DNA of 64,000 bases from Prevotella sp. oral taxon 475 (GCF_018127805.1 NZ_CP072334.1:1280001-1344000); one strand, 5' to 3'; counted from the first letter of the stretch, positions 27,184 to 36,234 are shown. Numbers and translations: made by a program. The notes: generated by a model from the letters alone, not told the origin.

Positions 27184-28887
27184 ATGAACAAAGAAAAACA
27201 ATTGGTGGAGTGTGTGCCCAATTTTAGCGAAGGGCGCAACATGAAAGTGATCAACCAAATAACCGACGTGGTGAAACAAACAAAGGGCGTGAAGCTGCTC
27301 GATGTAGACCCGGGAGAGGCCACTAATCGAACGGTGGTTACCTTTGTCGGTCCTCCCGACGCAGTGGTCGAGGCCGCTTTCAAAGCTGTAAAAAAGGCAG
27401 GCGAACTCATAGACATGCGTCTACACCATGGCGCACACCCGCGTATGGGAGCCACCGACGTGCTTCCGCTGATTCCTGTGGCGGGCATTACTCTCGAAGA
27501 GTGTGCCGAATTGGCCCGGAAACTGGCAAAACGCATTGCCGACGAACTGGAAATTCCTTGTTATTGTTACGAGGCTGCTGCCTTGATAGCCGAAAGACGC
27601 AACCTGGCCGTGTGTCGAGAAGGCGAGTATGAGGCCTTGACCGAGAAGCTGTCGACACCGGGCAAGCAACCCGACTTTGGTGCACGCCCCATTGATGAAC
27701 GGGCCATGCGTACGGGATGTACGGCTGTTGGCGCTAGAAATTTCCTGATTGCCACCAATTTTAATCTCAATACCACTTCCACACGGCGGGCCAATGCCAT
27801 TGCATTCGACGTACGCGAGAAGGGTCGCCCCTTGCGAGAGGGCAATCCGATAACGGGAAAAGTGAAGAAAGATGCTCATGGAAATCCGATGACTCTTCCA
27901 GGAACACTGAAAGCAACAAAGGCTATTGGCTGGTTTATAGACGAATATGGGATTGCTCAGGTATCGATGAACATCACCGATATAGACGTTACTCCGTTGC
28001 ATGTGGCTTTCGATGAGGTGTGTCGTTGTGCTCAAAATCGCGGCATACGGGTGACAGGAACGGAGATTGTAGGGCTGATTCCGAAACGCACACTCATTGA
28101 GGCAGGTAAATATTTTCTTGAAAAACAACAACGCTCTGTCGGCATTCCCGAGGAAGACATCATTCGTATAGCCGTGAAATCGATGGGTCTCGACGACTTA
28201 AAACCTTTCCATCCTCGGGAAAAGGTGATAGAATTTCTTTGTGAACAAGAGGAGAAAAAACAGCTCGTCGATCTCACCGTAGACGAATTTGCCAAAGAAA
28301 CCTCGCGCGAATCTCCTGCTCCCGGTGGTGGAACCATTGCCGCTTATATGGGCGTTTTGGGGGCAGCACTGGGTACAATGGTGGCCAATCTGTCGAGTCA
28401 TAAACCCGGTTGGGACGACCGTTGGGCTGAGTTTGGAACTTGGGCTGCAAGAGGACAGGAGCTGATGACTTCGCTGCTGCACCTTGTAGACGAAGATACT
28501 GAGGCCTTCAACCGGGTGATGGCTGCATTCGGACTGCCCAAAAAGACCGAGGAAGACAAGGCCGCACGTACTCAAGCCATACAGGCTGCTACGCTTGATG
28601 CCGCACAAGTGCCGCTAAAAACGATGAAAGAAGCTGCTAAGGTGTTTGAAATCTGCAAGGCAATGGCCATAGAGGGCAATCCTAACAGCATCTCCGATGC
28701 GGGTGTTGGAGCATTGGCTGCACGGGCTGCGGTGTTAGGTGCCGGGATGAATGTGAAGATCAATGCGGCCTCTTTGGCAGACAAGACGATGGCTTCCGCA
28801 CTGATGGCCGAGGCAGATGATTTGATTGCACAGGCCAATACGGCCGAGACGGAGATTTATACTTTGGTTTCCAAGGCTATTGGTTGA
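27184..28887 (+). CDS. ftcD: Glutamate formimidoyltransferase / formimidoyl-THF cyclodeaminase fusion
   Basis: The protein catalyses the last steps of histidine breakdown. It moves the formimino group from N-formimino-glutamate to THF (residues about 5-320), then closes the ring and releases ammonia to give 5,10-methenyl-THF (residues about 365-560). The N-terminal part shows LVECVPNFSEGRN, DPGEATNRTVVTF, HHGAHPRMGATDVLPLIP and TNFNLNTTST. The C-terminal cyclodeaminase shows ESPAPGGGTIAAYMGVLGAA and GNPNSISDAGVGAL. At 567 aa it resembles the fused vertebrate FTCD in layout. The start is the ATG at 27184, where conservation begins. First gene of the operon; hutU follows after 76 bp. Confidence 0.95.
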   Translation: MNKEKQLVECVPNFSEGRNMKVINQITDVVKQTKGVKLLDVDPGEATNRTVVTFVGPPDAVVEAAFKAVKKAGELIDMRLHHGAHPRMGATDVLPLIPVAGITLEECAELARKLAKRIADELEIPCYCYEAAALIAERRNLAVCREGEYEALTEKLSTPGKQPDFGARPIDERAMRTGCTAVGARNFLIATNFNLNTTSTRRANAIAFDVREKGRPLREGNPITGKVKKDAHGNPMTLPGTLKATKAIGWFIDEYGIAQVSMNITDIDVTPLHVAFDEVCRCAQNRGIRVTGTEIVGLIPKRTLIEAGKYFLEKQQRSVGIPEEDIIRIAVKSMGLDDLKPFHPREKVIEFLCEQEEKKQLVDLTVDEFAKETSRESPAPGGGTIAAYMGVLGAALGTMVANLSSHKPGWDDRWAEFGTWAARGQELMTSLLHLVDEDTEAFNRVMAAFGLPKKTEEDKAARTQAIQAATLDAAQVPLKTMKEAAKVFEICKAMAIEGNPNSISDAGVGALAARAAVLGAGMNVKINAASLADKTMASALMAEADDLIAQANTAETEIYTLVSKAIG

Positions 28888-28963
28888 GACTCTTTTGCCG
28901 GTTCTCTTTATTTAAAAGGGCGTAAAATGCCCTGAATCAATCTATTATAAACCTATTACGACA

Positions 28964-30970
28964 ATGACTTTACAAGAATTTCAAGCCGATATTCGTGCCG
29001 GTATACCTCGCGTTTTGCCACAAAAGCAGGTGTATGACTCCACGATCAATCATGCACCTAAACGCAAAGATATTCTTTCTGAGGAAGAAAAAATGTTGGC
29101 TTTACGCAATGCCTTGCGTTATTTTCCTGAGGAAATGCACGCCGAATTGCTGCCCGAGTTTGTGCAGGAGCTGAAGGCCTATGGTCGCATCTATATGTAT
29201 CGGCTACGTCCGCATTATGAAATGCATGCCCGCCCCATTGACGAATATCCGCATCGAAGCCGACAAGCAGCAGCCATCATGATGATGATTCAGAACAATT
29301 TGGACCCAGCTGTGGCACAACATCCACACGAATTGATTACCTATGGAGGGAATGGAGCTGTGTTTCAGAACTGGGCTCAGTATCGATTGGCAATGAGGTA
29401 TCTGAGCGAAATGACCGATGAGCAGACGCTTGTGATGTATAGTGGGCATCCGCTGGGCTTATTTCCGTCGCACAAAGAGGCACCGCGCGTGGTGGTAACC
29501 AATGGAATGGTGATTCCGAACTACTCTCAACCCGACGACTGGGAACGCTTCAATGCACTCGGTGTGAGCCAATATGGACAGATGACGGCAGGCAGTTATA
29601 TGTATATCGGTCCGCAAGGCATCGTGCACGGAACGACTATCACCGTGTTGAATGCCGCACGGCGGGTGTTAGATTCCGATAAAAGCAAGATGCCGCTCTT
29701 TGTCTCGTCGGGGCTTGGAGGTATGTCGGGCGCGCAGCCAAAGGCTGGAAACATCGCCGGAGTGGTGAGTGTAGTGGCCGAAATCAATCCTCTTGCGGCA
29801 CAAAAACGCTACGAACAGGGATGGGTAGATGAGCTGTACGACAATCTTGACGAACTGATGGTGGCTGTGAAAAAGGCCGTTGACGAGCATCGTGTCGTTT
29901 CGATGGCCTATGTCGGCAATGTAGTTGACTTGTGGGAACGGTTGGCTAATGAAAACATACAAGTGGATTTGGGAAGCGATCAGACGTCGTTGCACAATCC
30001 CTTTGCTGGTGGCTATTATCCCGTAGGTCTGACATTGGAAGAGGCTAACCAACTGATGGCAGAACAACCGGAGAGGTTCCGCGAGCACGTTTTCGAGTCG
30101 TTGCGCCGACAAGTGGCTGCCATCAATCGACTGACGGCAAGAGGAATGTACTTCTTTGATTATGGCAATGCCTTTCTTCTTATGGCCAGCAGAGCCGGAG
30201 CAGACATCATGAAGGATGAAAAACACTTTCGCTACCCCTCGTATGTGCAAGACATCATGGGACCGATGTTCTTCGATTATGGGTTCGGACCTTTCCGTTG
30301 GGCCTGCACTTCCTGTGACCCGAAAGACTTGGAGTTGACCGATGCTCTGGCTGCCGATGTGCTGGCCGATATGCTCAAGACGGCTCCTGAAGATATTCAA
30401 GGGCAATTGGCTGATAATCTGCACTGGATTCGCGAGGCCGGACGCAACAAATTGGTGGTGGGTTCGCAAGCACGCATTCTCTATGCCGATGCAGAAGGGC
30501 GCATACGTATCGCACTGGCTTTCAATAAAGCCTTGCGAGAGGGGCGCATCAGTGCACCCATCGTCTTGGGAAGAGACCATCATGACGTGTCTGGGACAGA
30601 TTCTCCGTTCCGCGAAACCAGCAATATCTACGATGGTTCGCAGTTTTGTGCCGATATGGCGGTGCAGAATGTGATCGGCGATTCGTTTCGCGGTGCCACA
30701 TGGGTGAGCCTCCACAACGGTGGCGGAGTGGGCTGGGGAGAAGTTGTCAATGGCGGTTTCGGGATGGTTCTCGATGGTAGCGAAGCCTGCGACAATCGCA
30801 TCCGACAAATGCTTTTCTGGGATGTCAACAACGGAATCACACGCCGTTCGTGGGCCAGAAATAAGGGGGCGATGGATGCTATCAGGCGTGAAATGCAGCG
30901 AACGCCCGACTTTCAAGTTACCCTTCCTTACCTTGTAGACGACGAACTCATTAAGCAGTTTCAATTCTAA
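28964..30970 (+). CDS. hutU: Urocanate hydratase, long form
   Basis: HutU adds water to urocanate, giving 4-imidazolone-5-propionate, with tightly bound NAD. The 668 aa product is longer than the roughly 550 aa proteobacterial enzyme and close in size to the eukaryotic type. Seen motifs: TYGGNGAVFQNWAQYRL, MYSGHPLGLFPSHKEAPR, AGSYMYIGPQGIVHGTT, SSGLGGMSGAQPKA (NAD-binding), DQTSLHNPF, the active-site Cys region RWACTSCDPKDL and SLHNGGGVGWGEVVNGGFGM. It lies between ftcD and hutH (21 bp downstream). Confidence 0.95.
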   Translation: MTLQEFQADIRAGIPRVLPQKQVYDSTINHAPKRKDILSEEEKMLALRNALRYFPEEMHAELLPEFVQELKAYGRIYMYRLRPHYEMHARPIDEYPHRSRQAAAIMMMIQNNLDPAVAQHPHELITYGGNGAVFQNWAQYRLAMRYLSEMTDEQTLVMYSGHPLGLFPSHKEAPRVVVTNGMVIPNYSQPDDWERFNALGVSQYGQMTAGSYMYIGPQGIVHGTTITVLNAARRVLDSDKSKMPLFVSSGLGGMSGAQPKAGNIAGVVSVVAEINPLAAQKRYEQGWVDELYDNLDELMVAVKKAVDEHRVVSMAYVGNVVDLWERLANENIQVDLGSDQTSLHNPFAGGYYPVGLTLEEANQLMAEQPERFREHVFESLRRQVAAINRLTARGMYFFDYGNAFLLMASRAGADIMKDEKHFRYPSYVQDIMGPMFFDYGFGPFRWACTSCDPKDLELTDALAADVLADMLKTAPEDIQGQLADNLHWIREAGRNKLVVGSQARILYADAEGRIRIALAFNKALREGRISAPIVLGRDHHDVSGTDSPFRETSNIYDGSQFCADMAVQNVIGDSFRGATWVSLHNGGGVGWGEVVNGGFGMVLDGSEACDNRIRQMLFWDVNNGITRRSWARNKGAMDAIRREMQRTPDFQVTLPYLVDDELIKQFQF

Positions 30971-30991
30971 CCCTTTTATCTGATTTCAATC

Positions 30992-32467
30992 ATGACACAT
31001 TTGATCTCATCTGCCCATCTCACCATTGAGAAAGTGGGCGAAATCATCTACCAACACGATTCTATCGAATTGAGCGACGATGCTCGTCGTCGCATCATTC
31101 GCAGCCGGGAATACCTCGATAACCGCATTGAAAAGGAAGAAAATCCTATTTATGGCGTTACAACCGGTTTTGGGTCGCTCTGCAATGTCTCGGTGAGCAA
31201 AGACCAACTCTCACAATTGCAGGTGAATCTCATTAAGTCGCATGCCTGCGGAGTGGGCGATCGGCTGCCCAACGACATTGTCAAAATGATGATGATGCTC
31301 AAGATACAATCGCTGAGCTACGGTTATTCGGGGTGCAAACTCGACACGGTGCAACGGCTCGTCGATATGTTCAATTCCGACATTTGTCCTGTTGTTTACG
31401 AGCAAGGCTCATTGGGTGCGTCGGGAGATCTTGTTCCCTTGGCGCATCTGAGTCTGCCTTTGGTGGGACTTGGCGAAGTGGAGATGAACGGAGAATTGTT
31501 GAGTGGCGAGGAAATGAATCGCCGAATGAACTGGAAACCTATCGAACTGGCCAGCAAGGAGGGCTTGGCTTTGCTCAACGGAACGCAGAATATGAGTGCA
31601 CAGGCGGTGTGGGCACTGCTCCATGCGCAACGTCTGAGTGAGTGGGCCGACTTGATTGCGGCGATGTCTCTCGATGCTTTTGACGGCCGAATCGAACCTT
31701 TTACACATGCCGTGCATGCCGTTCGTCCGCACGAAGGACAGATAGAAACCGCTGCCCGCATACGAAAGGCATTGCAGGGAAGTGCGTTGATAGGAAGACC
31801 CAAGAAGCATGTGCAAGACCCTTACTCGTTTCGTTGTGTGCCACAGGTGCATGGGGCAGTGAAAGACACCATCAGATACGTACGTCAGGTGGTGGACATC
31901 GAAATCAATTCGGCCACCGACAACCCCACCGTATGCCCCGATGAAGACTTGATTATCTCGGCTGGCAATTTCCATGGAGAGCCCATCGCACTGCCAATGG
32001 ATTATCTCTCGATTGCTCTGAGCGAACTCTCGAACATCAGCGAACGCCGCATTTATCGATTGGTTTCGGGTCTGCGAGATCTACCCAGCTTTCTTGTGGC
32101 CAAGCCGGGACTTAACAGTGGATTTATGATCGCCCAATATACGGCTGCTTCGGTGGTGAGTCTGAACAAGTCGTATGCCGTGCCATCGTCTACCGATAAT
32201 ATCCCCTCCTGCCAAGATCAGGAAGACCTTGTGAGCATGGGAGCTAACGCCGCCATCAAATTGCGCAAGGTCGTGGCCAACACCGAACGAGTGCTGGCCA
32301 TCGAACTCTTTAACGCTGCGCAGGCACTCGACTTCCGTCGGCCGCTTGTCTCTTCGCCCGAAATCATGCAGATACACGCCGAATATCGCCAAGTGGTTCC
32401 GTTTATAGACACCGACGTGGTGATGTATCCGCACATTGAAGCCTCTATTCAGTTCCTCAATAGATAA
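30992..32467 (+). CDS. hutH: Histidine ammonia-lyase
   Basis: HutH deaminates L-histidine to trans-urocanate, the entry step of the pathway. The 491 aa product carries the MIO-forming Ala-Ser-Gly in EQGSLGASGDLVPLAHLSLP near residue 142. It also has the N-terminal YGVTTGFGSLCNVSV containing the catalytic Tyr region, LLNGTQNMSAQ, the QDPYSFRCVPQVHGA segment and the C-terminal CQDQEDLVSMG. Length is normal. It is translated 21 bp after hutU, and hutI follows 3 bp later, so the three are certainly one operon. Confidence 0.96.
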   Translation: MTHLISSAHLTIEKVGEIIYQHDSIELSDDARRRIIRSREYLDNRIEKEENPIYGVTTGFGSLCNVSVSKDQLSQLQVNLIKSHACGVGDRLPNDIVKMMMMLKIQSLSYGYSGCKLDTVQRLVDMFNSDICPVVYEQGSLGASGDLVPLAHLSLPLVGLGEVEMNGELLSGEEMNRRMNWKPIELASKEGLALLNGTQNMSAQAVWALLHAQRLSEWADLIAAMSLDAFDGRIEPFTHAVHAVRPHEGQIETAARIRKALQGSALIGRPKKHVQDPYSFRCVPQVHGAVKDTIRYVRQVVDIEINSATDNPTVCPDEDLIISAGNFHGEPIALPMDYLSIALSELSNISERRIYRLVSGLRDLPSFLVAKPGLNSGFMIAQYTAASVVSLNKSYAVPSSTDNIPSCQDQEDLVSMGANAAIKLRKVVANTERVLAIELFNAAQALDFRRPLVSSPEIMQIHAEYRQVVPFIDTDVVMYPHIEASIQFLNR

Positions 32468-32470
32468 GGT

Positions 32471-33721
32471 ATGGCACAGACCTTGATTGAAAATATTGCT
32501 CTCCTTGGTGGCGTTGATCGCAAAAAACTTCTGCGCCTACAGGGCGAAGAGATGGCTCGCTTCGAGACTATCAAGAATGCTTATCTGCTGATAGAGGAGG
32601 GAAGAATTGCGGATTTCGGGTCGATGACCGACTTGCCGCCTCTGAATGACACCGTCTGTCGCATCGATGCGCAGGGCGGAATGGTGCTCCCCTCGTTCTG
32701 CGACTCGCATACGCATCTTGTGAACGCTGGTAGTAGGGAGCAGGAGTTTGTAGATAAAATCAACGGACTCTCTTATGCTGAGATTGCAAAACGGGGTGGC
32801 GGCATTCTCAACAGTGCCGACCGACTGCACGAAATGACCGAGGACGAACTCTACCAACTCTCGATGCGCCGCGTCGACGAGGTGATGCTCAAAGGTACGG
32901 GCTGTTTGGAAATCAAGAGTGGATATGGCCTTAACACGGAAGACGAACTGAAGATGCTGCGAGTGATTCGGCGTATCAAGGAGACATCGCCCCTCAAAGT
33001 GGTGGCCACTTTCCTGGGAGCACATGCCGTAGGGCGTGCTTATGCCGGGAGACAGAGTGCCTATGTCGATCTGGTGGTGAACGAAATGATACCCGCTGTG
33101 GCCTCCGAGGGCTTGGCCGACTTTATCGACGTCTTTTGCGATGAAGGCTTTTTCACGCCCCAGGAGACGGCGCAGATTCTTAAAGCAGGGGCCAAGCACG
33201 GAATGCGCGGCAAGATTCATGGGCAGGAACTGGCCCCAAGTGGGGGAGTGGAAGTGGCCGTGCAGCACGGAGCTCTCTCGGTAGACCATTTGGAAAGCAT
33301 GACCTCAGAGGATATCCGTCTGTTACACGGTTCTCAAACCATGCCGACTGCTCTGCCGGGAACATCGTTCTTCCTGAACATGCCCTTTGCTCCGGCACGC
33401 CAAATGATCGCTTCGGGCTTAGGACTTGCCATTGCTAGCGACTACAATCCAGGGTCGACTCCCTCGGGCGACATGAAATTTGTCCTATCGTTGGCCTGCA
33501 TCAAGATGCGTCTTCAGCCGTCCGAGGCTTTGAATGCCGCCACCATCAACGGAGCCTACGCCATGGGGCTAAGTCGTGACTATGGGTCGATGGCCGTGGG
33601 AAAAGTGGCCAACTTCTTCATCACCCATCCCCTCCCGTCGCTCTCTTTCATTCCTTACGCCTACACCACGCCCATCATTCGCGCAGTATTCTTAAATGGC
33701 GTGTTGCAAGCTTCAGTTTAG
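32471..33721 (+). CDS. hutI: Imidazolonepropionase
   Basis: HutI hydrolyses imidazolonepropionate to N-formimino-L-glutamate. The 416 aa product is a metal-dependent amidohydrolase. The metal-binding HxH is in LPSFCDSHTHLVNAGSREQE. Next come CLEIKSGYGLNTEDELKML, VVATFLGAHAV, KIHGQELAPSGGVEVAVQHG, SVDHLESM and the final metal Asp in LAIASDYNPGSTPS. It starts 3 bp after hutH and ends the operon; together with ftcD this completes conversion of histidine to glutamate. Confidence 0.96.
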   Translation: MAQTLIENIALLGGVDRKKLLRLQGEEMARFETIKNAYLLIEEGRIADFGSMTDLPPLNDTVCRIDAQGGMVLPSFCDSHTHLVNAGSREQEFVDKINGLSYAEIAKRGGGILNSADRLHEMTEDELYQLSMRRVDEVMLKGTGCLEIKSGYGLNTEDELKMLRVIRRIKETSPLKVVATFLGAHAVGRAYAGRQSAYVDLVVNEMIPAVASEGLADFIDVFCDEGFFTPQETAQILKAGAKHGMRGKIHGQELAPSGGVEVAVQHGALSVDHLESMTSEDIRLLHGSQTMPTALPGTSFFLNMPFAPARQMIASGLGLAIASDYNPGSTPSGDMKFVLSLACIKMRLQPSEALNAATINGAYAMGLSRDYGSMAVGKVANFFITHPLPSLSFIPYAYTTPIIRAVFLNGVLQASV

Positions 33722-33768
33722 GTTCTGATGAGTAAGTCTCTTCCCTTTTATCATTCCTTTCTGATACA

Positions 33769-33800
33769 TTTGTTTATCTCGAAAGATTGTGTTACCTTTG
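33769..33800 (+). promoter_or_regulatory. Promoter of the leader/fimbrillin region
   Basis: TTTG (33769-33772), a 20 bp spacer and TACCTTTG (33793-33800) make a full Bacteroidetes promoter, 48 bp after hutI. The start should be near 33807. No long gene follows for 300 bp. Confidence 0.8.
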
Positions 33801-33919
33801 CCGCCGTGAAACAAAATGTGTTGACATATCGGCAGAAGCAAGAGGGGCAGAAAAGGGCGAACTTTTCTGCATCTTTTAACGCCCATTGTTTGGTAGTCTC
33901 CCAGAAAATGACTACCTTA

Positions 33920-33949
33920 AACACACACACATACACACACACACACACA
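33920..33949. repeat. CA dinucleotide microsatellite
   Basis: About 15 CA repeats are interrupted once by a T (AAACACACACACATACACAC type). It is inside the predicted leader upstream of the fimbrillin-like gene. Such tracts are prone to slippage. Confidence 0.9.
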
Positions 33950-34020
33950 ATGTTCGCACCTATTGTAGTGTAAGATTTTTTAGCTTCTTCCTACGCGCGC
34001 GCGAAATGTGGTGCAACCAT

Positions 34021-34064
34021 AGCCTGCAAAGGGATTCCCAGCGAATCTCTTTGCAGGCTTTTCC
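34021..34064 (+). terminator. Terminator at the end of the leader
   Basis: AGCCTGCAAAG (34021-34031) is perfectly complementary to 34049-34059, extended inside by GGATTC/GAATC pairing, and is followed by TTTTCC. It lies upstream of the next genes, so it can act as an attenuator. Confidence 0.8.
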
Positions 34065-34111
34065 GTATGTTTTTTTCTGTATGAAATTCTAAATGACGTT
34101 TTATTTATAAA

Positions 34112-34294
34112 ATGAAAATAACAATGAACAAAGAATTATTCAAACAAGAGAGATTACCCTACACTACACCCAAAAGTGTGGTGATGAGGTTAGAGAGTGA
34201 GCAGTTTTTCTGCAAGACATCAATCACACCGAAAACTCCGGAAACGGAAGAGGAAGATTGGGATGAACAGGAATTAGATGGTCCGGGTTATTAA
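34112..34294 (+). CDS. Small acidic protein preceding the fimbrillin-like gene
   Basis: The 60 aa product (ATG at 34112, or internal ATG at 34124) has a short basic N-terminal half with YTTPKSVVMRLESEQFFC. The C-terminal half is very acidic (ETEEEDWDEQELDGPGY). The pattern of a Tyr-x-x-Pro start, a hydrophobic Glu-rich segment and a Gly-Pro acidic end resembles short proteins that I associate with Prevotella and Bacteroides surface-protein loci; none has an agreed function. It overlaps the frame of the next gene's upstream region, and its stop is 16 bp before the lipoprotein ATG. Confidence 0.6.
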   Translation: MKITMNKELFKQERLPYTTPKSVVMRLESEQFFCKTSITPKTPETEEEDWDEQELDGPGY

Positions 34295-34310
34295 AAAAAC
34301 AAGTAGAAGT

Positions 34311-36008
34311 ATGAAAACATTTCAAACAACAATTATTTCAAAAGTAATTACACTTTGCTCTGCTTGCGCACTGTTAGCATCGTGCACAAGTGAGAACGAT
34401 ATAACTAAAAACAGCAGAACGATTGACATTGGTGAGAATTTTGAAATAGTCATCAAAACAGAAGCCTTTAATAGTGATGTGCCGAAAACCAAGAGTCGAG
34501 TTGTCTCACAGATGCCAGAGCCTCGAATGGTAACTTTGCGCAATGGCATGGAGGCTGAGTTATCTGTAGAGCGTGATGCTCCGGAGGAAAACGACCCCAA
34601 GACACGTGCCCCGATTTCAGATGGCCATTACACCATCTATGCTATAGACAAAGCTACGGGAAATATGGTTACCGGAGCCGATTCAGAACTGAAAGGAACT
34701 TTCACTAATGGTAGTTTCACGCGTGATGCCGGTTCGAAGTTGTTTCTTGCTCCAGGCACTTACATCTTTGTGTGTCGCAACGATGCTGTAACACTATTCG
34801 GTAACAAACTCTACATCAACAATGGAGATAAAGGTATGATAGGAACCACCGAGCAGACAGTTGGTGCGGGTAAATTGCGGATCGCCTTCACGATGAGACA
34901 TAAAACAGCCCGTCTGCGATTCAGAATCGTGGCCTACGCCAATGCTTCTGCCAATGCCTATTTTTCCTTTTATACCATTGGTGGCCTTCCCATGCCTAAC
35001 AGTAGCAGTTATAATTTAGATGGGACGGGAGAAACCATCTCAGATGCAGCGTTGCCGATGGGTAGCAATTTCGGATATTGGAATCTCCCTGCTACCTCAA
35101 TGACGAATAATAAAAAATATCCCTTGGCAAACGATTTCCTTACCGAGTATTTTTACTATCTGCCCAACAATGTTTTCAAATATATGTACTACCAAGGCTC
35201 TGGCACTGTAGGAGCCTTCAATCTAAGTGATGCAAGCACACTTTTTGCGCCTGCGGCTCTTGGTATTTCCACGATGAAGGCAAACGAGTCTTACACGATC
35301 AATATCAAACTCAAATACAAGTTGCTCTATCTCTTCGACGACGGAACGGTGGGCACCTTAGCCGAGAAAGGTACGCGTACACCCGTGGCCGTATCTTTAA
35401 GAGAGAAAACTTTGACGAAAGACGGGTTGGCTGTCGCACTGACAGATGCGACTTCAGGAATGGGAACAAATTACGACCTTAGTGGGTCAAGATTTTCTAA
35501 AAGTCTGAACGTCTCCTCTACCGTTCCTGCTCTGATAGCAACAGAAAATGGATATGACGAGACCTGGAATCCTGCCACCAATCGCAGCGGTAGCACAACA
35601 GCAAAGGGAGACGATCCCAATCTCGCCGCCTTCTATCTGGCTGGGCACTATCAGCCTGTATCACCGCTGAAAGGCCGTATCAAAGATTTTAAATGGCATC
35701 TGCCTGCATATGGCGAGTGGGGCTACGTCTACTCTGTGCTTGGAGGTGGAAAGGTATCGGATGTCATCAAATTTTTTATGTACAACTGGCCCGATGGAGT
35801 GGCAGCCAATACCGCTTTCACCCAGGCGGGCGGCACAGCCTTGCTGGGAAGATATTGGTCAAGTTCGGAGTATAGTACAGTGCCTGTCACCCCAACCACA
35901 CCGATTTCATCTGGAGTTTTTCTTGTAAATAGTCCGCCAACAAGCGTGATTTGGAGTTGGGACGCTCACAATTATCCCTCTCATGTACGTCCATTCATCA
36001 ATTATTAA
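34311..36008 (+). CDS. Fimbrillin-like lipoprotein with C-terminal DUF1566-like domain
   Basis: The 565 aa product starts at the ATG at 34311. It has a lipoprotein signal (ITLCSACALLASC, Cys about residue 25), so it is exported and lipid-anchored. Residues about 60-330 look like a Bacteroidetes fimbrillin-type beta sandwich (HYTIYAIDKATGNMVTG, LFLAPGTYIFVCRNDAVTLF, IAFTMRHKTARLRFRI). From about residue 335 a second module begins (LLYLFDDGTVGTLAEKGTRT). It ends in a DUF1566/paralogous-domain pattern (WHLPAYGEWGYVYSVLGGG, GRYWSSSEYS, HVRPFINY). It is probably a surface or pilus-related protein. A microsatellite and attenuator-like terminator upstream suggest variable expression. Confidence 0.8.
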   Translation: MKTFQTTIISKVITLCSACALLASCTSENDITKNSRTIDIGENFEIVIKTEAFNSDVPKTKSRVVSQMPEPRMVTLRNGMEAELSVERDAPEENDPKTRAPISDGHYTIYAIDKATGNMVTGADSELKGTFTNGSFTRDAGSKLFLAPGTYIFVCRNDAVTLFGNKLYINNGDKGMIGTTEQTVGAGKLRIAFTMRHKTARLRFRIVAYANASANAYFSFYTIGGLPMPNSSSYNLDGTGETISDAALPMGSNFGYWNLPATSMTNNKKYPLANDFLTEYFYYLPNNVFKYMYYQGSGTVGAFNLSDASTLFAPAALGISTMKANESYTINIKLKYKLLYLFDDGTVGTLAEKGTRTPVAVSLREKTLTKDGLAVALTDATSGMGTNYDLSGSRFSKSLNVSSTVPALIATENGYDETWNPATNRSGSTTAKGDDPNLAAFYLAGHYQPVSPLKGRIKDFKWHLPAYGEWGYVYSVLGGGKVSDVIKFFMYNWPDGVAANTAFTQAGGTALLGRYWSSSEYSTVPVTPTTPISSGVFLVNSPPTSVIWSWDAHNYPSHVRPFINY

Positions 36009-36055
36009 GAATTCCGTATAGCAACGAGATCCTTGAAAATGAGAAAAACAAGTCG

Positions 36056-36234
36056 TCGTACCCCTACGAAAGCTCGAAAATGAGAAAAGCGAGGCTTCGT
36101 AGGGGTACGAAACCCCAAAAACGAGAAAAACAACGTTTCGTACCCCTACGAAACACAGAAAATGAGAAAAACAACCCGTCGTAGGGGTACGAAACGCAAA
36201 AACGCCTCAAAAAGCGGTCTTCGTACCCCTACGA
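36056..36234. repeat. Array D: five 41 bp palindromic units, alternating core centre
   Basis: Cores TCGTA-cccc-TACGA start at 36056, 36097, 36138, 36179 and 36221 (41, 41, 41, 42 bp). The centre alternates strictly CCCC, GGGG, CCCC, GGGG, CCCC while the framework (AAAATGAGAAAAACAA) keeps one orientation. The framework is the reverse complement of that in array C. The array lies in the convergent gap between the fimbrillin-like and DUF4230 genes. Confidence 0.93.

Larger units (their letters stand above)
33807..34064 (+). ncRNA. Candidate structured leader or small RNA with terminator
   Basis: From the predicted start the RNA would contain a 9 bp hairpin (33847-33855 with 33862-33870), a 7 bp hairpin (33892-33898 with 33910-33916) and a CA-repeat stretch (33920-33949). 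It ends at a strong terminator: an 11 bp stem 34021-34031 with 34049-34059, then TTTT. A 21-codon frame (33908-33973), rich in Thr and His because it reads the CA repeat, lies between the hairpins. It could be a stand-alone RNA of about 250 nt or an attenuating leader for the small protein and lipoprotein genes downstream. No known RNA family is recognised. Confidence 0.45.

Noticed and set aside
33728..33973. 81-codon frame on the plus strand after hutI
   Set aside because: It begins upstream of the predicted transcription start and ends in the CA repeat; no family pattern.
33908..33973. A his- or thr-operon type leader peptide
   Set aside because: The Thr/His codons come from the CA microsatellite and the downstream genes are not amino-acid biosynthesis genes; kept only as a possibility within the leader finding.
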